From Haplomitrium mnioides (lineage: Eukaryota; Marchantiophyta; Haplomitriopsida; Calobryales): a DNA stretch of 20,924 nt. Numbering within the stretch: position 1 is the first letter of the stretch; each line of letters opens with the position of its first letter. Under the pieces are notes generated by a model. It searched no databases. It saw only the letters and a program-made list of their open reading frames with translations, and was not told where the DNA came from. Below are positions 1 to 10,976 of the stretch, piece after piece. The stretch covers positions 1 to 20,924 of the forward strand of contig JBNGIS010012892.1 in NCBI GenBank assembly GCA_049999725.1. The letters run 5' to 3'. Made by a program: the position numbers and the translations under genes.

Positions 1-90
1 TTATGTTTTTTATATAAAAAATCACAATTTTTTCGGAAAAAAAGAGCTCCTATTCTGAGTAGCCTGTTCTTGGATCAAAGCAGTAGCTGT
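1..90. other. Left flank of the satellite array, no gene seen
   Basis: AT-rich sequence with A and T runs and no match to the satellite modules. The first recognisable satellite text, 'ctactaatctaactattgct', starts at about 91. I see no coding potential or known element here. It serves mainly as the left boundary of the array. Confidence 0.7.
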
Positions 91-2499
91 CTACTAATCT
101 AACTATTGCTAGGATCTTGGAAAGGCCATAGGCTGTGATGAGAAAAGGTATAATGCACCAACACCAAGAAGGTTGTCTCTTCCTTTACAAATGCTAGAGT
201 CTTGGGAAGGCATCTGCTATGATGAGAAAGAGTATGCTTTACCAACACGAGTTGTTTGTCTCTTCCTTCACTACTTTTACTATGGCTAGGGTTGATAACC
301 CTTTTACTTTATCAATTTAACTATTGCAAGGATCTTGAGAAGGCCATAGGTTTTGATGAGAAAGGGTTTAATGCACCAACAGCAAGAAGGCTATCTCTTC
401 CTTTCTTAGTGCTAGACTCTTCGGAAGGGGAAGGCATCTACTATGATGAGAAATAGGATGCTTTACCAACACCAGTGGGTTATCTCTTCCTTTACTAATT
501 TTTCTATTGCTAGGATTGATAACCCCCTTCCTTTACTAGTTTTACTATTGGTAGGATCTTGGGAAGGCCATAGTCTGTGATGAGATAGGGTTTAATGCAT
601 CAACACCAAGAAGGTTATTTCTTCCTTTACTAATGCTAGAGTCTTGGGAAGGCATCTACTATGATGAGAAAGGGTATGCTTTACCAACACCAATCGGTTA
701 TCTCTTCTTTTACTATTGCTAGGGATGACAACCCTTTTCCTTTACTAATTTAGCTATTGCTAGGATCTTGGGAAGGCCATAGGCTATTATGAAAAAAGGT
801 ACAATGCCCCAATACCAAGAAGGTTATCTCTTCCTTCACTGATTCTAGAGTCTTGTGAAGGGAAAGGCATGTGCTGTGATGAGAAAGGGTATGCTTTACC
901 AACACCAGTCGATTATCTCTTCCTTTACTAATTTTGCTATTGCTAGGATTGATAAACCTCTTCTTTTACAAATTTGACTATTGCTAAGATCTTGGGAAGG
1001 CCATAGGGTGTGATGAGAAAAGGTATATTGCATCAACCACCAAGAAGGTTTTCTCTTCCTTTACTAGATCTAGAGTCTTGAGAAGGCATCAACTGTGATG
1101 AGAAATGATATGCTTTACCAACACCAGTTGATTATCTCTTCCTTTACTCACTGTACTATTGCTATGGTTGACAATCCTCTTCCTTTACTAATTTAACTAT
1201 TGCTAGGATCTTGGGAAGGCCATAGGCTATGATGAGAAAAGATACAATGCACCAACACCAAGAAGGTTATCTCTTCCTTTACTAATGTTAGAGTTTTGCG
1301 AAGGGAAAGTCATGTGTTGTGTTGAGAAAGAGTATGTTTTTGCCAACACCAATGGATTATCTCTTCCTTTCTTAATTTTACTCTTTCTAGGGTTGATAAC
1401 CCTCTTCATTTACTAATTTTACTAAAACTAGGATCTTTGAAAGGCCATAGGCTGTGATGAGAAAAGGTATAATGCACCAACACCAAGAAGGTTATCTCTT
1501 CCTTCACTAATGATACAGTCTTGTGAAGGGCAAGGCATCTATTGATATGAGAAAGGGTATGCTTTACAAACAAGAGTCGGTTATCTCTTTCTTTTCTAAT
1601 TTTACCATTGCTAGGGTTGTCAACCCTCTTCCTTTACTAATTTAACTATTGCTAGGATCTAAGTAAGGTCATAGGCTATAATGAGAAAAGGTACAATGCA
1701 CCAACACCAAGAAGGTTATCTCTTCGTTTACTAATGCTAGAGTCTTGCGAAGAGGAAGGCATGTTCTATGATGAGAAAGGGTATGCTTCACTAACACCAG
1801 TCGATTATCTCTTCCTTTACTAATTTTACTATTGCTAGGGTTGATAAACCTCTTCCTTTACAAATTTGACGATTGTTAGAGTCTTGAGAAGACCATAGAT
1901 TGTGATGAGAAAAGGTGTAATGCACCAACACCAAGAAGGTTATCTCTTTCTTTACTAATGCTAGAGTCCTAGAATAGGGAAGGCATCTCTTGTGATGAGA
2001 AAGGGTATGCTTTGCCAACACTAGTTGATCATCTTTTCTTTTACTAATTTGACTATTGCTATGATTGTCAACCCTCTTCCTTTACTAATCTAACTACTGC
2101 TAGGATCTTGCAAAGACCATAGGTTGTGATGAGAAAGGGTGTAATGCACAGCCACCAAGAAGGTTATCTCTTCCTTTACTAATGCTAGAGTCTTGGAAAG
2201 GGGAAGGCAAATGCTGTGATGAGAAATGGTATGCTTTACCAACACCAGTCGATTATCTCTTCCTTTACTAATTTTACGATTGCTAGGGTTGACAACCATC
2301 TTTCTTCACTAATTTGAGTATTGCTAGGATTGTGCAAAAGCCATAGGCTGTGATGAGAAAGGGTATAATGCACCAACACCAAGAGGATTATCTCTTCCTT
2401 TGGTAATGCTTGAATCTTGGGAAGGGGAAGGCATCTGATGTGATGAGAAAGGGTATGCTTTTTCAGTAGAAGTCGGTTATCTCTTCCTTTTCTAATTTT

Positions 2500-4285
2500 A
2501 CTATTGCTAGGATTGATAGCCCTCTTCCTTTACTAATTTAACTATTGCTAGGATTTTGGGAAGGCCAAAGGCTGTGATGAGAAAGGGTATAATGCACCAA
2601 CAACAAGTACGTTATCTCTTCCTTTATAAATGCTAGAGTCTTGGGAAGGAATATACTATGATGAGAAAGAGTATGCTTTACCAACACCAATAGGTTCTCT
2701 CTTCCCTTACTAATTTTACTATTGCTAGGGTTGATAACCCTTTTCGTTTACAAATTTAACTAATGCTAGGATCTTAGGAAGGCCATAGGCTGTTATGAGA
2801 AAGGGTATAATGCACCAACACCAAGAAAGTTTTCTGTTGCTATACTAATGCTTGAGTCTTGCGGAGGAGAAGGCATGTGTTGTGGTTAGAAAAGAAATGC
2901 TTTACAAACACCAGTCGGTTATCTCTTCCTTTATTAATTTTACTATTGGTAGGATTGATAACCCTCTTCCGTCTCTAATCCAACTATTGCTAGGATCTTG
3001 GGAAGGCCATAGGCTATGATGAGAAAAGGTATAATGCACCAACATCAAGAAGGTTATCTCTTTCTTTACTAATGCTAGAGTCTTGGGAAGGAGGAGGCAT
3101 CTGCTGTGATAAGAAAGGGCATGCTTTACCAACACCAGTCAATTATCTCTTCCTTTACTAATTTTACTATTGTTGGGGTTGACAACCCTCTTCCTTTACA
3201 AATTTAGCTACTGCTAGGATCTTGGGAAGGCCATAGGCTTTAATGAGAAAGGGTAAAATGCACCAACACCAAGTAGGTTGTCTCTTCCTTTACTAATGCT
3301 ATAGTCATGGGAAGGAGAAGGCATCTGTTGTGATGAGAAAGGGTGTGCTTTACCAACACCAATCAATTGTCTCTTCCTTTACAAATTTTGCTATTGCTAA
3401 GGTTGACATCCCTTTTCCTTAACTAATTTTGCTATTGCTAGGATCTTAGGAAGGCCATATGTTATGATGAGAAAAGGTATAATGCACCAACACCAAGAAA
3501 AATATCTCTTCTTTTACAAATGCAAGAGTCTTGGGAAGGGGAAGTCATTTGTTGTGATGAGAAAGGGTTTGCTTTACCAACACCAGTCATTTATCTCTTC
3601 CTTTACTAATTTTTGCTATTTCTAGGGTTGACAACCCTCTTCCTTTACTACTTTAACTATTGCTAGGATTGTGGAAAGCCCATGGGCTGTGATAAGAAAG
3701 GGTATAATGCACCAACACCAAGAGGTTATCTCTTCTTTTATTAGTGGTAGAGTCTTATGAAGGGGAAGGCATCTGCTGTGATGAGAAAGGGTATCCTCTA
3801 CCAACACTAGTCGGTTATCTCTTCCTTTACTATTTTTACTATTGCTAGGATTGATAGCCCTCTTCCTTTACTAGTTTCACTAATGCTAGGATCTTGGGGA
3901 GGTTATACATTGTGATGAGAAAGGGTATAATACATCTACACTAAGAACGTTATCTCTTCTTTTACAAATGCTAGAATCTATGGAAGTGAAAGGCATGTGA
4001 TGTGATGAGAAAGGTAATGCTTGACCAACAGCTATCAGTTATTTCTTCCTTTACTAATTTTATTGTTGCTAGGGTTGACAACGCTCTTCTTTTACTTATT
4101 TGACTATTGCTAGGATCTTGAGAAGGCTACAGGCTGTGATGAGAAAACGTATAATGCACCAACACAAATCAGGTTTTCTCTTCCCTTACTAGTGTTAGAG
4201 TCTTTCGAAGGGGAAGGCATGTGCTGTGATAAGAAAGGGTATGTTTTACCAACACATGTTGGTTATCTCTTCCTTTACAAATTTT
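2500..4285. repeat. Higher-order repeat of about 1786 bp, copy 1
   Basis: Private variants of this eight-unit block reappear 1786 bp downstream in the same order: 'caacaag' at 2601 and 4387, 'tactatg' at 2654 and 4440, 'aacatcaag' at 3041 and 4827, 'taaaatgc' at 3254 and 5041, and 'agccca' at 3677 and 5461. Because the offset is constant and the variants are rare elsewhere in the array, this is a block duplication rather than chance similarity between units. The exact edges are approximate. Confidence 0.8.
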
Positions 4286-6000
4286 GCTATTGCTAGGATT
4301 GATAGCCCTCTTCTTTAACTAATTTTACTATTGCTAGGATTTTGGGAAGGCCATTGGCTATGATGAGAAAGGATATAATACACCAACAACAAGTACATTA
4401 TCTCTTCCTTTACTAATGCTAGAGTCTTGGGAAGGCATCTACTATGATGAGAAAGGGTATCCTTAACCAACACCAGTCGGTTATCTCTTCTTTTACTAAT
4501 TTTACTATTGCTATGGTTGATAACCCTTTTCTTTTACTAACTAAACTATTGCTAGGATCTTGGGAAGGCCATAGGCTGTTATGAGAAAGGGTATAATGCA
4601 CCAACACCAAGAAGGTTTTCTCTTGCTTTACTAATGCTAGAGTCTTGTGAAGGGGAAGGCATCTGAATTGATGAGAAAAGATATACTTTATTTACACAAG
4701 TCGGTTGTCTCTTCCTTTGCTAATTTTGCTATTCCTAGGATTGATAACCCTCTTCCTTCTCTAATTAAACTATTGCTAGGATCTTGGGAAGGCCATAGGC
4801 TGTGATGAGAAAAGGTATAATGCACCAACATCAAGAAGGTTATCTCTTCCTTTACTTATGCTAGAGTCTTGCGAAAGGCAAGGCATCTGCTGTGATGAGA
4901 AAGAGTATGCTTTACCAACACCAATGTGTTATTTTCTTCCTTTACTAATTTTACTATTGCTAAGATTGATAACCCTTTTCCTTTACTAATTTAACTATTG
5001 CTAGGATGTTACGAAGGCCATAGGTTGTGATGAGAAAGGGTAAAATGCACCAACACCAAGTAGATTGTCTCTTTTTTTACTAATACTATAGTCTAGGGAA
5101 GGGGAAGGAATGTGTTGTGATGAGAAAGAGTATGCTTTACCAACACGAGTCGATTATCTCTTCCCATACTGATTTTACTTTTTCTAGGGTTGATAACCCT
5201 TTTCTTTTACTAATTTAACTATAACTAGGATCTTGGGAAGGCCATAGGCTGTAATGAGAAAAGGTGTAATGCACCAACACCAAGAAGGTTATCTCTTCCT
5301 TTACTAATACTAGTCTTGGGAAGGGGAAGGCATCTGCTGTGATGAGAAAGGGTATGCTTTACCAACACCAAGCAGTTATCTCTTCCTTTACTAATTCTAC
5401 TATTGCTAGGGTTAATAACCCTCTTCCTTTACTAATTTAACTATTGCTATGATCTTTGGAAGCCCATAGGCTGTGATGAGAAAGGGTATAGTGCACCAAC
5501 ACAAAGGAGGTTATGTCTTCCTTTACTAATACTAGAGTCTTGCGAAGGGGAAGGCATCTCCTATGATGAGAAAGGGTATGCTTTACAAACACCAGTTGGT
5601 TGTCTCTTCCTTTACCACTTTCACTACTGCTAGGATTGATATAATGCACCAACACCAACAAAATTATCTCTTCTTTTACAAATGCTAGAGTCTATGAAAG
5701 GCGAAGGCATGTGTTGTGATGAGAAAGGTAATGCTTTACCAACATCAATCAATTATCTTTTCCTTTACTTATCTTATTATTGCTAGGGTTGACAACCCTC
5801 TTCCTTTACTAATTTGACTATTGCTAGAATCTTGGGAAGGCCATAAACTGTGATGAGAAAACATATAATGCACCAACACGAAGAAGGTTATCTCTTCTTT
5901 TACTAATGCTAGACTCTTTCAAAGGGAAAGGAAAAAGTTGTGATGAGAAAGGGTATGCTTTACCAACACCAGTAAGTTGTCTCTTCCTTTACTAATTTTA
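4286..6000. repeat. Higher-order repeat, copy 2 (about 71 bp shorter)
   Basis: This block follows copy 1 directly and matches it at an offset of 1784-1787 bp up to about 5.6 kb. After a deletion junction at 5641 the offset drops to 1714 bp: 'aaggta' lies at 4011 and 5725, and 'gagaaaac' at 4141 and 5855. The missing piece corresponds to about 3856-3926 of copy 1, running from just after 'gattgat' to just before 'ataat'. A further, more diverged copy may begin near 6.0 kb ('ccaagaa...ttttctcttgc' near 6401), but I could not establish it. Confidence 0.75.
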
Positions 6001-6010
6001 CTATTGCTAG

Positions 6011-6130
6011 GATTGATAGCCCTCTTCCTTTACTAATTTAACTATTGCTATGATCTCTTCCTTTACTAATTTTACTATTGCTAGGATTGATAGCCCTCTT
6101 CCTTTACTAATTTAACTATTGCTAGGATTT
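6011..6130. repeat. 73-bp partial-unit tandem duplication
   Basis: The text starting 'gattgatagccctcttcctt' at 6011 repeats at 6084, 73 bp later, and stays almost identical to about 6130. The result is a half B with extra 'ctcttcctttactaat' modules. Near-identity suggests it is young relative to the array. Confidence 0.85.
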
Positions 6131-6354
6131 TACGAAGGCCATGGGCTGTGATGAGAAAGGGTATAATGCACCAACACCAAGAAGGTTATCTCTTCCTTTA
6201 CTAATGCTAGAGTCTTGCCACGGGGAAGGCATTTGTTGTGATGAGAAAAGGTATGCTTTACCAACACCAATCGGTTGTCTCTTCCTTTACTAATTTTACT
6301 ATTGCTAGGGTTGATAGCCCTCTTCCTTTACGAACTTAACTATTGCTAGGATCT

Positions 6355-6975
6355 TGGAAAGGCCATAGGCTGTGATGAGAAAGGGTATAATGCACAAAAA
6401 CCAAGAAGCTTTTCTCTTGCTTTACTAATGCTAGAGTCTTGCGAAGGGAAAGGCATCTCTTGTGATGAGAAAGGGTATGCCTGTCCAACACTCGTTGGTA
6501 ATCTCTTCCTTTACTAATTTTACTATTGCTAGGATTGATAACCCTCTTTCTTAACTAATGTAACTATTGCAAGGATCTTTAGAAGGCCATAGGCTGTGAT
6601 GAGAAAAGGTATAATGCACCAACACCAAGAAGAATATCTCTTCCTTCACTAATGCTAGATTCTAGAGAAGGCATCGGATGTGATGAGAGAAAGGATGCTT
6701 TACCAATATAAGTCGATTGATAACCCTATTCCTTTACTAATTTGACTATTGCTAAGATCTCGAGAAGGCCATAGGCTGTGATGAGAAAAGGAATAGTGCA
6801 CATCCACCAAGAAGGTTCTCTCTTCTATTATAAATGCTAGAGTCTTGGGAAGGGGAAAGCATGTGTTGTGATAAGAAAGGGTATGTTTACCAGCAATGGT
6901 CGATGATCTTTTCCTCTACTCATTTAGCCATTGCTAGGATCTTTGAAAGGCTATAGGCTGTGATGAGAAACGGTA
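6355..6975. repeat. Duplicated satellite block of about 620 bp, copy 1
   Basis: The block carries a run of rare variants: 'cacaaaaaccaagaag' (6393), 'cactcgttggtaatctc', 'ctttcttaactaatgta', a shortened B half ending 'ataagtcg', 'cacatccaccaag' (6799), 'ctattataaatgctag' and 'ccagcaatggt'. All of them reappear in order 1248 bp downstream. Confidence 0.85.
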
Positions 6976-7152
6976 TAATGCACCAACACTAAGAAGGTTA
7001 TCTCTTCCCTTCCTAATACTAGAGTCTTGGTAAGGGGAAGGCATCTGCTATGATGAGAAAAGGTATGCTTTCACCATTACTAGTCAGTTATATCTTCCTC
7101 CACTAACTTTGCTATTGCTAGGATTGATAGCCCTCTTCCTTTACTAATTTAA

Positions 7153-7590
7153 CTATTGCTAGAATCTTGTGAAGGCCATAGGCTATGATGAGAAAGGGTA
7201 TAATGCACCAACACCAAAAAGGTTATCTCTTCCTTTACTAATGCTAGAGTCTTGGTATGGCATCTACTGTGATGAGAAAGGGTATGCTTTACGATCGCCA
7301 GTGGGCTATCTCTTCCTTTACTAATTTTACTATTGCTAGGGTTGATAACCTCTTCCTTTACTAATTTAACTATTGCTAGGATCTTGTGAAGGCCATAGGC
7401 TATGATGAGAAAGGGTATAATACACCAACACCAAAAAGGTTATCTCTTCCTTTACTAATGCTATAGTCTTGGGATGGCATCTACTGTGATGAGAAAGGGT
7501 ATGCTTTACGATCACCGGTAGGCTATCTCTTCCTTTACTAATTTTACTATTGCTAGGGTTGATAACCCTCTTCCTTTACTAATTTAACTA
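7153..7590. repeat. Two adjacent near-identical satellite units
   Basis: The units with 'taatgcacc' at 7201 and 'taatacacc' at 7418 are 217 bp apart. They share variants rare elsewhere: 'gaatc/ggatcttgtgaagg', 'caccaaaaaggtt', a short 'ggcatctactgtg' and 'tttacgatc'. They differ at only a few bases, which points to recent single-unit duplication. Confidence 0.8.
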
Positions 7591-7603
7591 TTGTTATGAT
7601 CTT

Positions 7604-8225
7604 GGAAAGGCCATAGATTGTGATGAGAAAGGGTATAATGCACAAAAACCAAGAAGGTTGTCTCTTCCTTTACTAATGCTAGAGTCTTGCGAAGGGAAAG
7701 GCATCTTTTGTGATGAGAAAAGGTATGCTTTACCAACACTCGTTGGTAATCTCTTCCTTTACTAATTTTACTATTGCTAGGATTGATAGCCCTCTTTCTT
7801 AACTAATGTACCTATTGCGAGGATCTTTGGAAGGCCGTAGGCTGTGATAAGAAAAGGTATAACACACCAACACCAAGAAGAATATCTCTTCCTTCACTAA
7901 TGCTAGATTCTGGGGAAGGCATTAGCTGTGATGAGAAAATGTATGCTTTACCAACATAAGTCGGTTGATAGCCCTCTTCCTTTACTAATTTGACTATTGC
8001 TAGGATCTTGAGAAGGCCATAGGCTGTGATGAGAAAAGGAATAATGCACATCCACCAAGAAGGTTCTCTCTTCTATTATAAATGCTAGTCTTGAGAAGGG
8101 GAAAGCATGTGGTGTGATAAGAAAGGGTATGCTTTACCAGCAATGGTTGGTGATATCTTCCTTTACTAATTTAACCATTGCTAGGATCTTCAAAAGGCTA
8201 CAGGCTATGATGAGAAAGGGTGCAA
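7604..8225. repeat. Duplicated satellite block of about 620 bp, copy 2
   Basis: This is the second copy of 6355-6975. 'cacaaaaacc' lies at 7641 and 'cacatcc' at 8047, both exactly 1248 bp from their counterparts. The sequence between the two copies does not share the private variants. The event was therefore either a dispersed block duplication or a larger tandem event later overwritten. Confidence 0.85.
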
Positions 8226-10966
8226 TGCACCAACACCAAGGAGGTTATCTCTTCCTTTACTAATGCTAGAGTCTTGTGAAGGGAAAGGCATTTTCTGTGA
8301 AAAGAAAGGGAATGCTTTACCAACACCCGTCGATGATCTCTTCCTTTACAAATTTTACTATTGCTAGGATTGATAACCCTCTTCCTTCGCTAATCCAACT
8401 ACTGTTATGACCTTGGGAAGGCCATAGGCTGTGATGAGAGAAAGGTATAATGCACCAACACCAAGAAGAATATCTCTTCCTTTACTAATGCTTGAGTCTT
8501 AGGAAGGCATCGGCTGTGATGAGAAAGGGTATGCTTTACCAACACCAGTCGGTTATCTCTTCCTTTACTAATTTTACTCTTGTTAAGGTTGATAACCTTA
8601 TTCCTTTACTAATTTAACTATTTCTAGGATCTTGGGAAGGGCATACGTTGTGATAAGAAAAGGTATAATGCACCAACACCAAGAAGGTTATCTCTTCCTT
8701 TACTAATGCTAGAGTCTTGGAAAGGAGAAGGCATGTGTTGTGATGAGAAAAGGCATGCTCTACAAACACCAGTCGGTTATCTCTTTCTTTCCTAATTTTA
8801 ATATTGCTAGGGTTGATGACCCTCTTCCTTGACTAATTTAACTATTGCTAGGATTTTGGGAAGGCTATAGGCTATGATGAGAAAAGGTATTATGCACCAA
8901 CACCAAGAAGTTTATCTCTTTCTTTACTAATGCTAGAGTCTTGGGAAGGGGAAGGCATCTACTATGATGAGAAAGGGTATGCTTTACCAACACCAGTTGG
9001 TTATCTCTTTCTTTACTAATTTTACTATTGCTAGGGTTGATTACCCTCTTCCTTTACTAATTAAACTATTGCTAGGATCTTGGGAAGGCCATAGGCTGTG
9101 ATGAGAAAGGGTATAATGCACCAACTTCAAAAAGGTTGTCTCTTCCTTTACTAATGCTAGAGTCTTCGGAAGGCATCGACTATGATGAGAAAAGGTATGC
9201 TTTACCAACACCAGTTGGTGATCTCTTCCTTTACTTATTTTACTATTGATGGGGTTGATAACCCTCTTCCTTAACTAATTTACTTATTTTTGGGATCTTG
9301 GAAAGGCCATAGGTTGTGATGAGAAAAGGTATAATGCACCAACACCAAGAAGGTTTTCTATTCCCTTGCTAATGCTAGAGTCTTGGGAAGGGGAAGGCAT
9401 TTGTTGTGATGAGAAAGGGTATGCTTTACCAACACCAATCGGTTATCTCTTCCTTTACTAAATTTACTATTGCTAGGGTTGATAACCCTCTTGCTTTACT
9501 ACTTTTGCTTTTGCTAGGGTGTTAGGAAGGCAAAGGCTGCTATGAGAAAGGGTATAATGCACCATCACAAAGTGGGTTATCTCTTCCTTTACTAATCCAA
9601 GAGTCTTTGGAAGGTATTCGCTATACTGAGAAAAAACATTCTTCACCAACACCATTTGGTTATCTTTTCCTTTCCTAATTTTACTATTGGTATGGTCAAT
9701 AACCCTTTTCCTTTATTCATTTGCTATTGCTACGGTCTTTGGAAGGCATTGGTTGTGATGAGAAAGGGTATAATGCACCAACACCAAGAGGGTTATCTCT
9801 TCCTCTACTAATGCAATAGTCTTGGAAAGGCATCGGCTTTGATGAGAAAGGGTTTGTTTTACCAACACGAGTTGGTTATCTCTTACTTTCTAATTTCACT
9901 ATTGGGAGAGTCGATAACCCTCTTGCTCTACTAATTTTTCTATTGTTAGAGTCTTGGGAAGGCATAGGATGTGATGAGAAATAGTATAATGCACAACCAC
10001 CAAGTGGGTTATCTCTTTCTTTACTTATGCTAGAGTCTTAGTAAGGCATCTACTGTGATGAGAAAGGGTATGCTCTACCAACACTAGTCGATTATCTCTT
10101 ACTTTACTAATTTTACTATTGCTAGGGTTGATAACCCTCTTCGTTTACTAATTTAACTACTATTAGGGTCATGGAAAGGAATAGGCTATGATAAGAAAGG
10201 GTTTAATGCACCAACACCAAGTGGGTTATCTCTTGCTTTACTAATGCTAGAGTCTTCAGAAGGCATCAATTGTGATGCAAAATGGAAATCCTTACCAACA
10301 CCAATCAATTATCCCCATCTCTACTAATTTTACTATTGCTAGGGTCGATAACCCTCTTTCTTTAATAGTTTTACTATTGCTATAGTCTTGGGAAGGCATA
10401 GGTTGTGATGGGAAAGGGTATAATGCACCAAAACAAAGTGGGTTATCTCTTCTTTAATTAATGCTAGAGTCTTGGGAAGGCATTGGCTTTGATGAGAAAG
10501 GGCATGCTTCACCAACACTAGTGTATTATCTGTTCCTTTACTAATTTTGCAAATGCTAAGGTCGACAACCCTATTCTTTTACTAATTTAACTACTGCTAG
10601 GATCTTGGGAAGGCCATAGACTATGATGAGCAAGGGTATAATGCACCACTATCAAGTGGGTTATCTCTTTCTTTACTAATGCAAGAGTCTTGGGAAGGCA
10701 TCAACTCTGATGAGAACTGGTATGCTTTACCACCACAAGTTGGTTTTCTCTTCCTTTACTAAATTTGCTATTGCTAGGGTCGAGAACCCTCTTCCTTTAC
10801 TAATTTAACTAATGCTATGGTTTTAGGAAGGCATAGGCTATGATGAGAAAGAATATAATGCACCAACACCAACGGTTTTCTCTTCCTTTACTAATTTTAC
10901 TATTTTTAGGGTCGATAACAATGCACCAACACCAAGTAGGCTATCTCTTTCTTCACTAATGCTAGA

Positions 10967-10976
10967 NNNNNNNNNN
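10967..10976. other. Assembly gap (10 N)
   Basis: Ten Ns interrupt a satellite unit between 'actaatgctaga' and 'ccataggctgtg'. The surrounding sequence would need about 12 bases here if only one unit is involved. Ten may also be a placeholder, in which case an unknown number of units could be collapsed. Confidence 0.95.

Larger units (their letters stand above)
91..9480. repeat. Satellite subfamily I
   Basis: Units in this stretch mostly read 'aggatcttgggaaggccatagg' style at the A/B border, 'caccaagaaggtt' in the A half, and often have the 6-bp 'ggaagg' duplication before 'catctgctgtg'. Half B commonly carries 'gggttgataaccc' or 'gattgatagccc'. These diagnostic variants become uncommon after about 9.5 kb. 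Individual units differ by scattered substitutions and small indels, indicating an old array with some recent local duplication. Confidence 0.8.

Noticed and set aside
131-160. Hammerhead ribozyme core ('TGATGA...GAAA') in each satellite unit
   Set aside because: The text 'gtgatgagaaa' lacks the essential C before TGATGA and leaves no bases for stem II between TGATGAG and AAA. I see no flanking stems I and III. The resemblance is accidental.
91-9500. CRISPR-like array because of regular 'gatgagaaagggta' words
   Set aside because: Spacing alternates between 84-90 and about 134 bp, and the sequence between the words is itself repeated rather than unique. This is satellite DNA.
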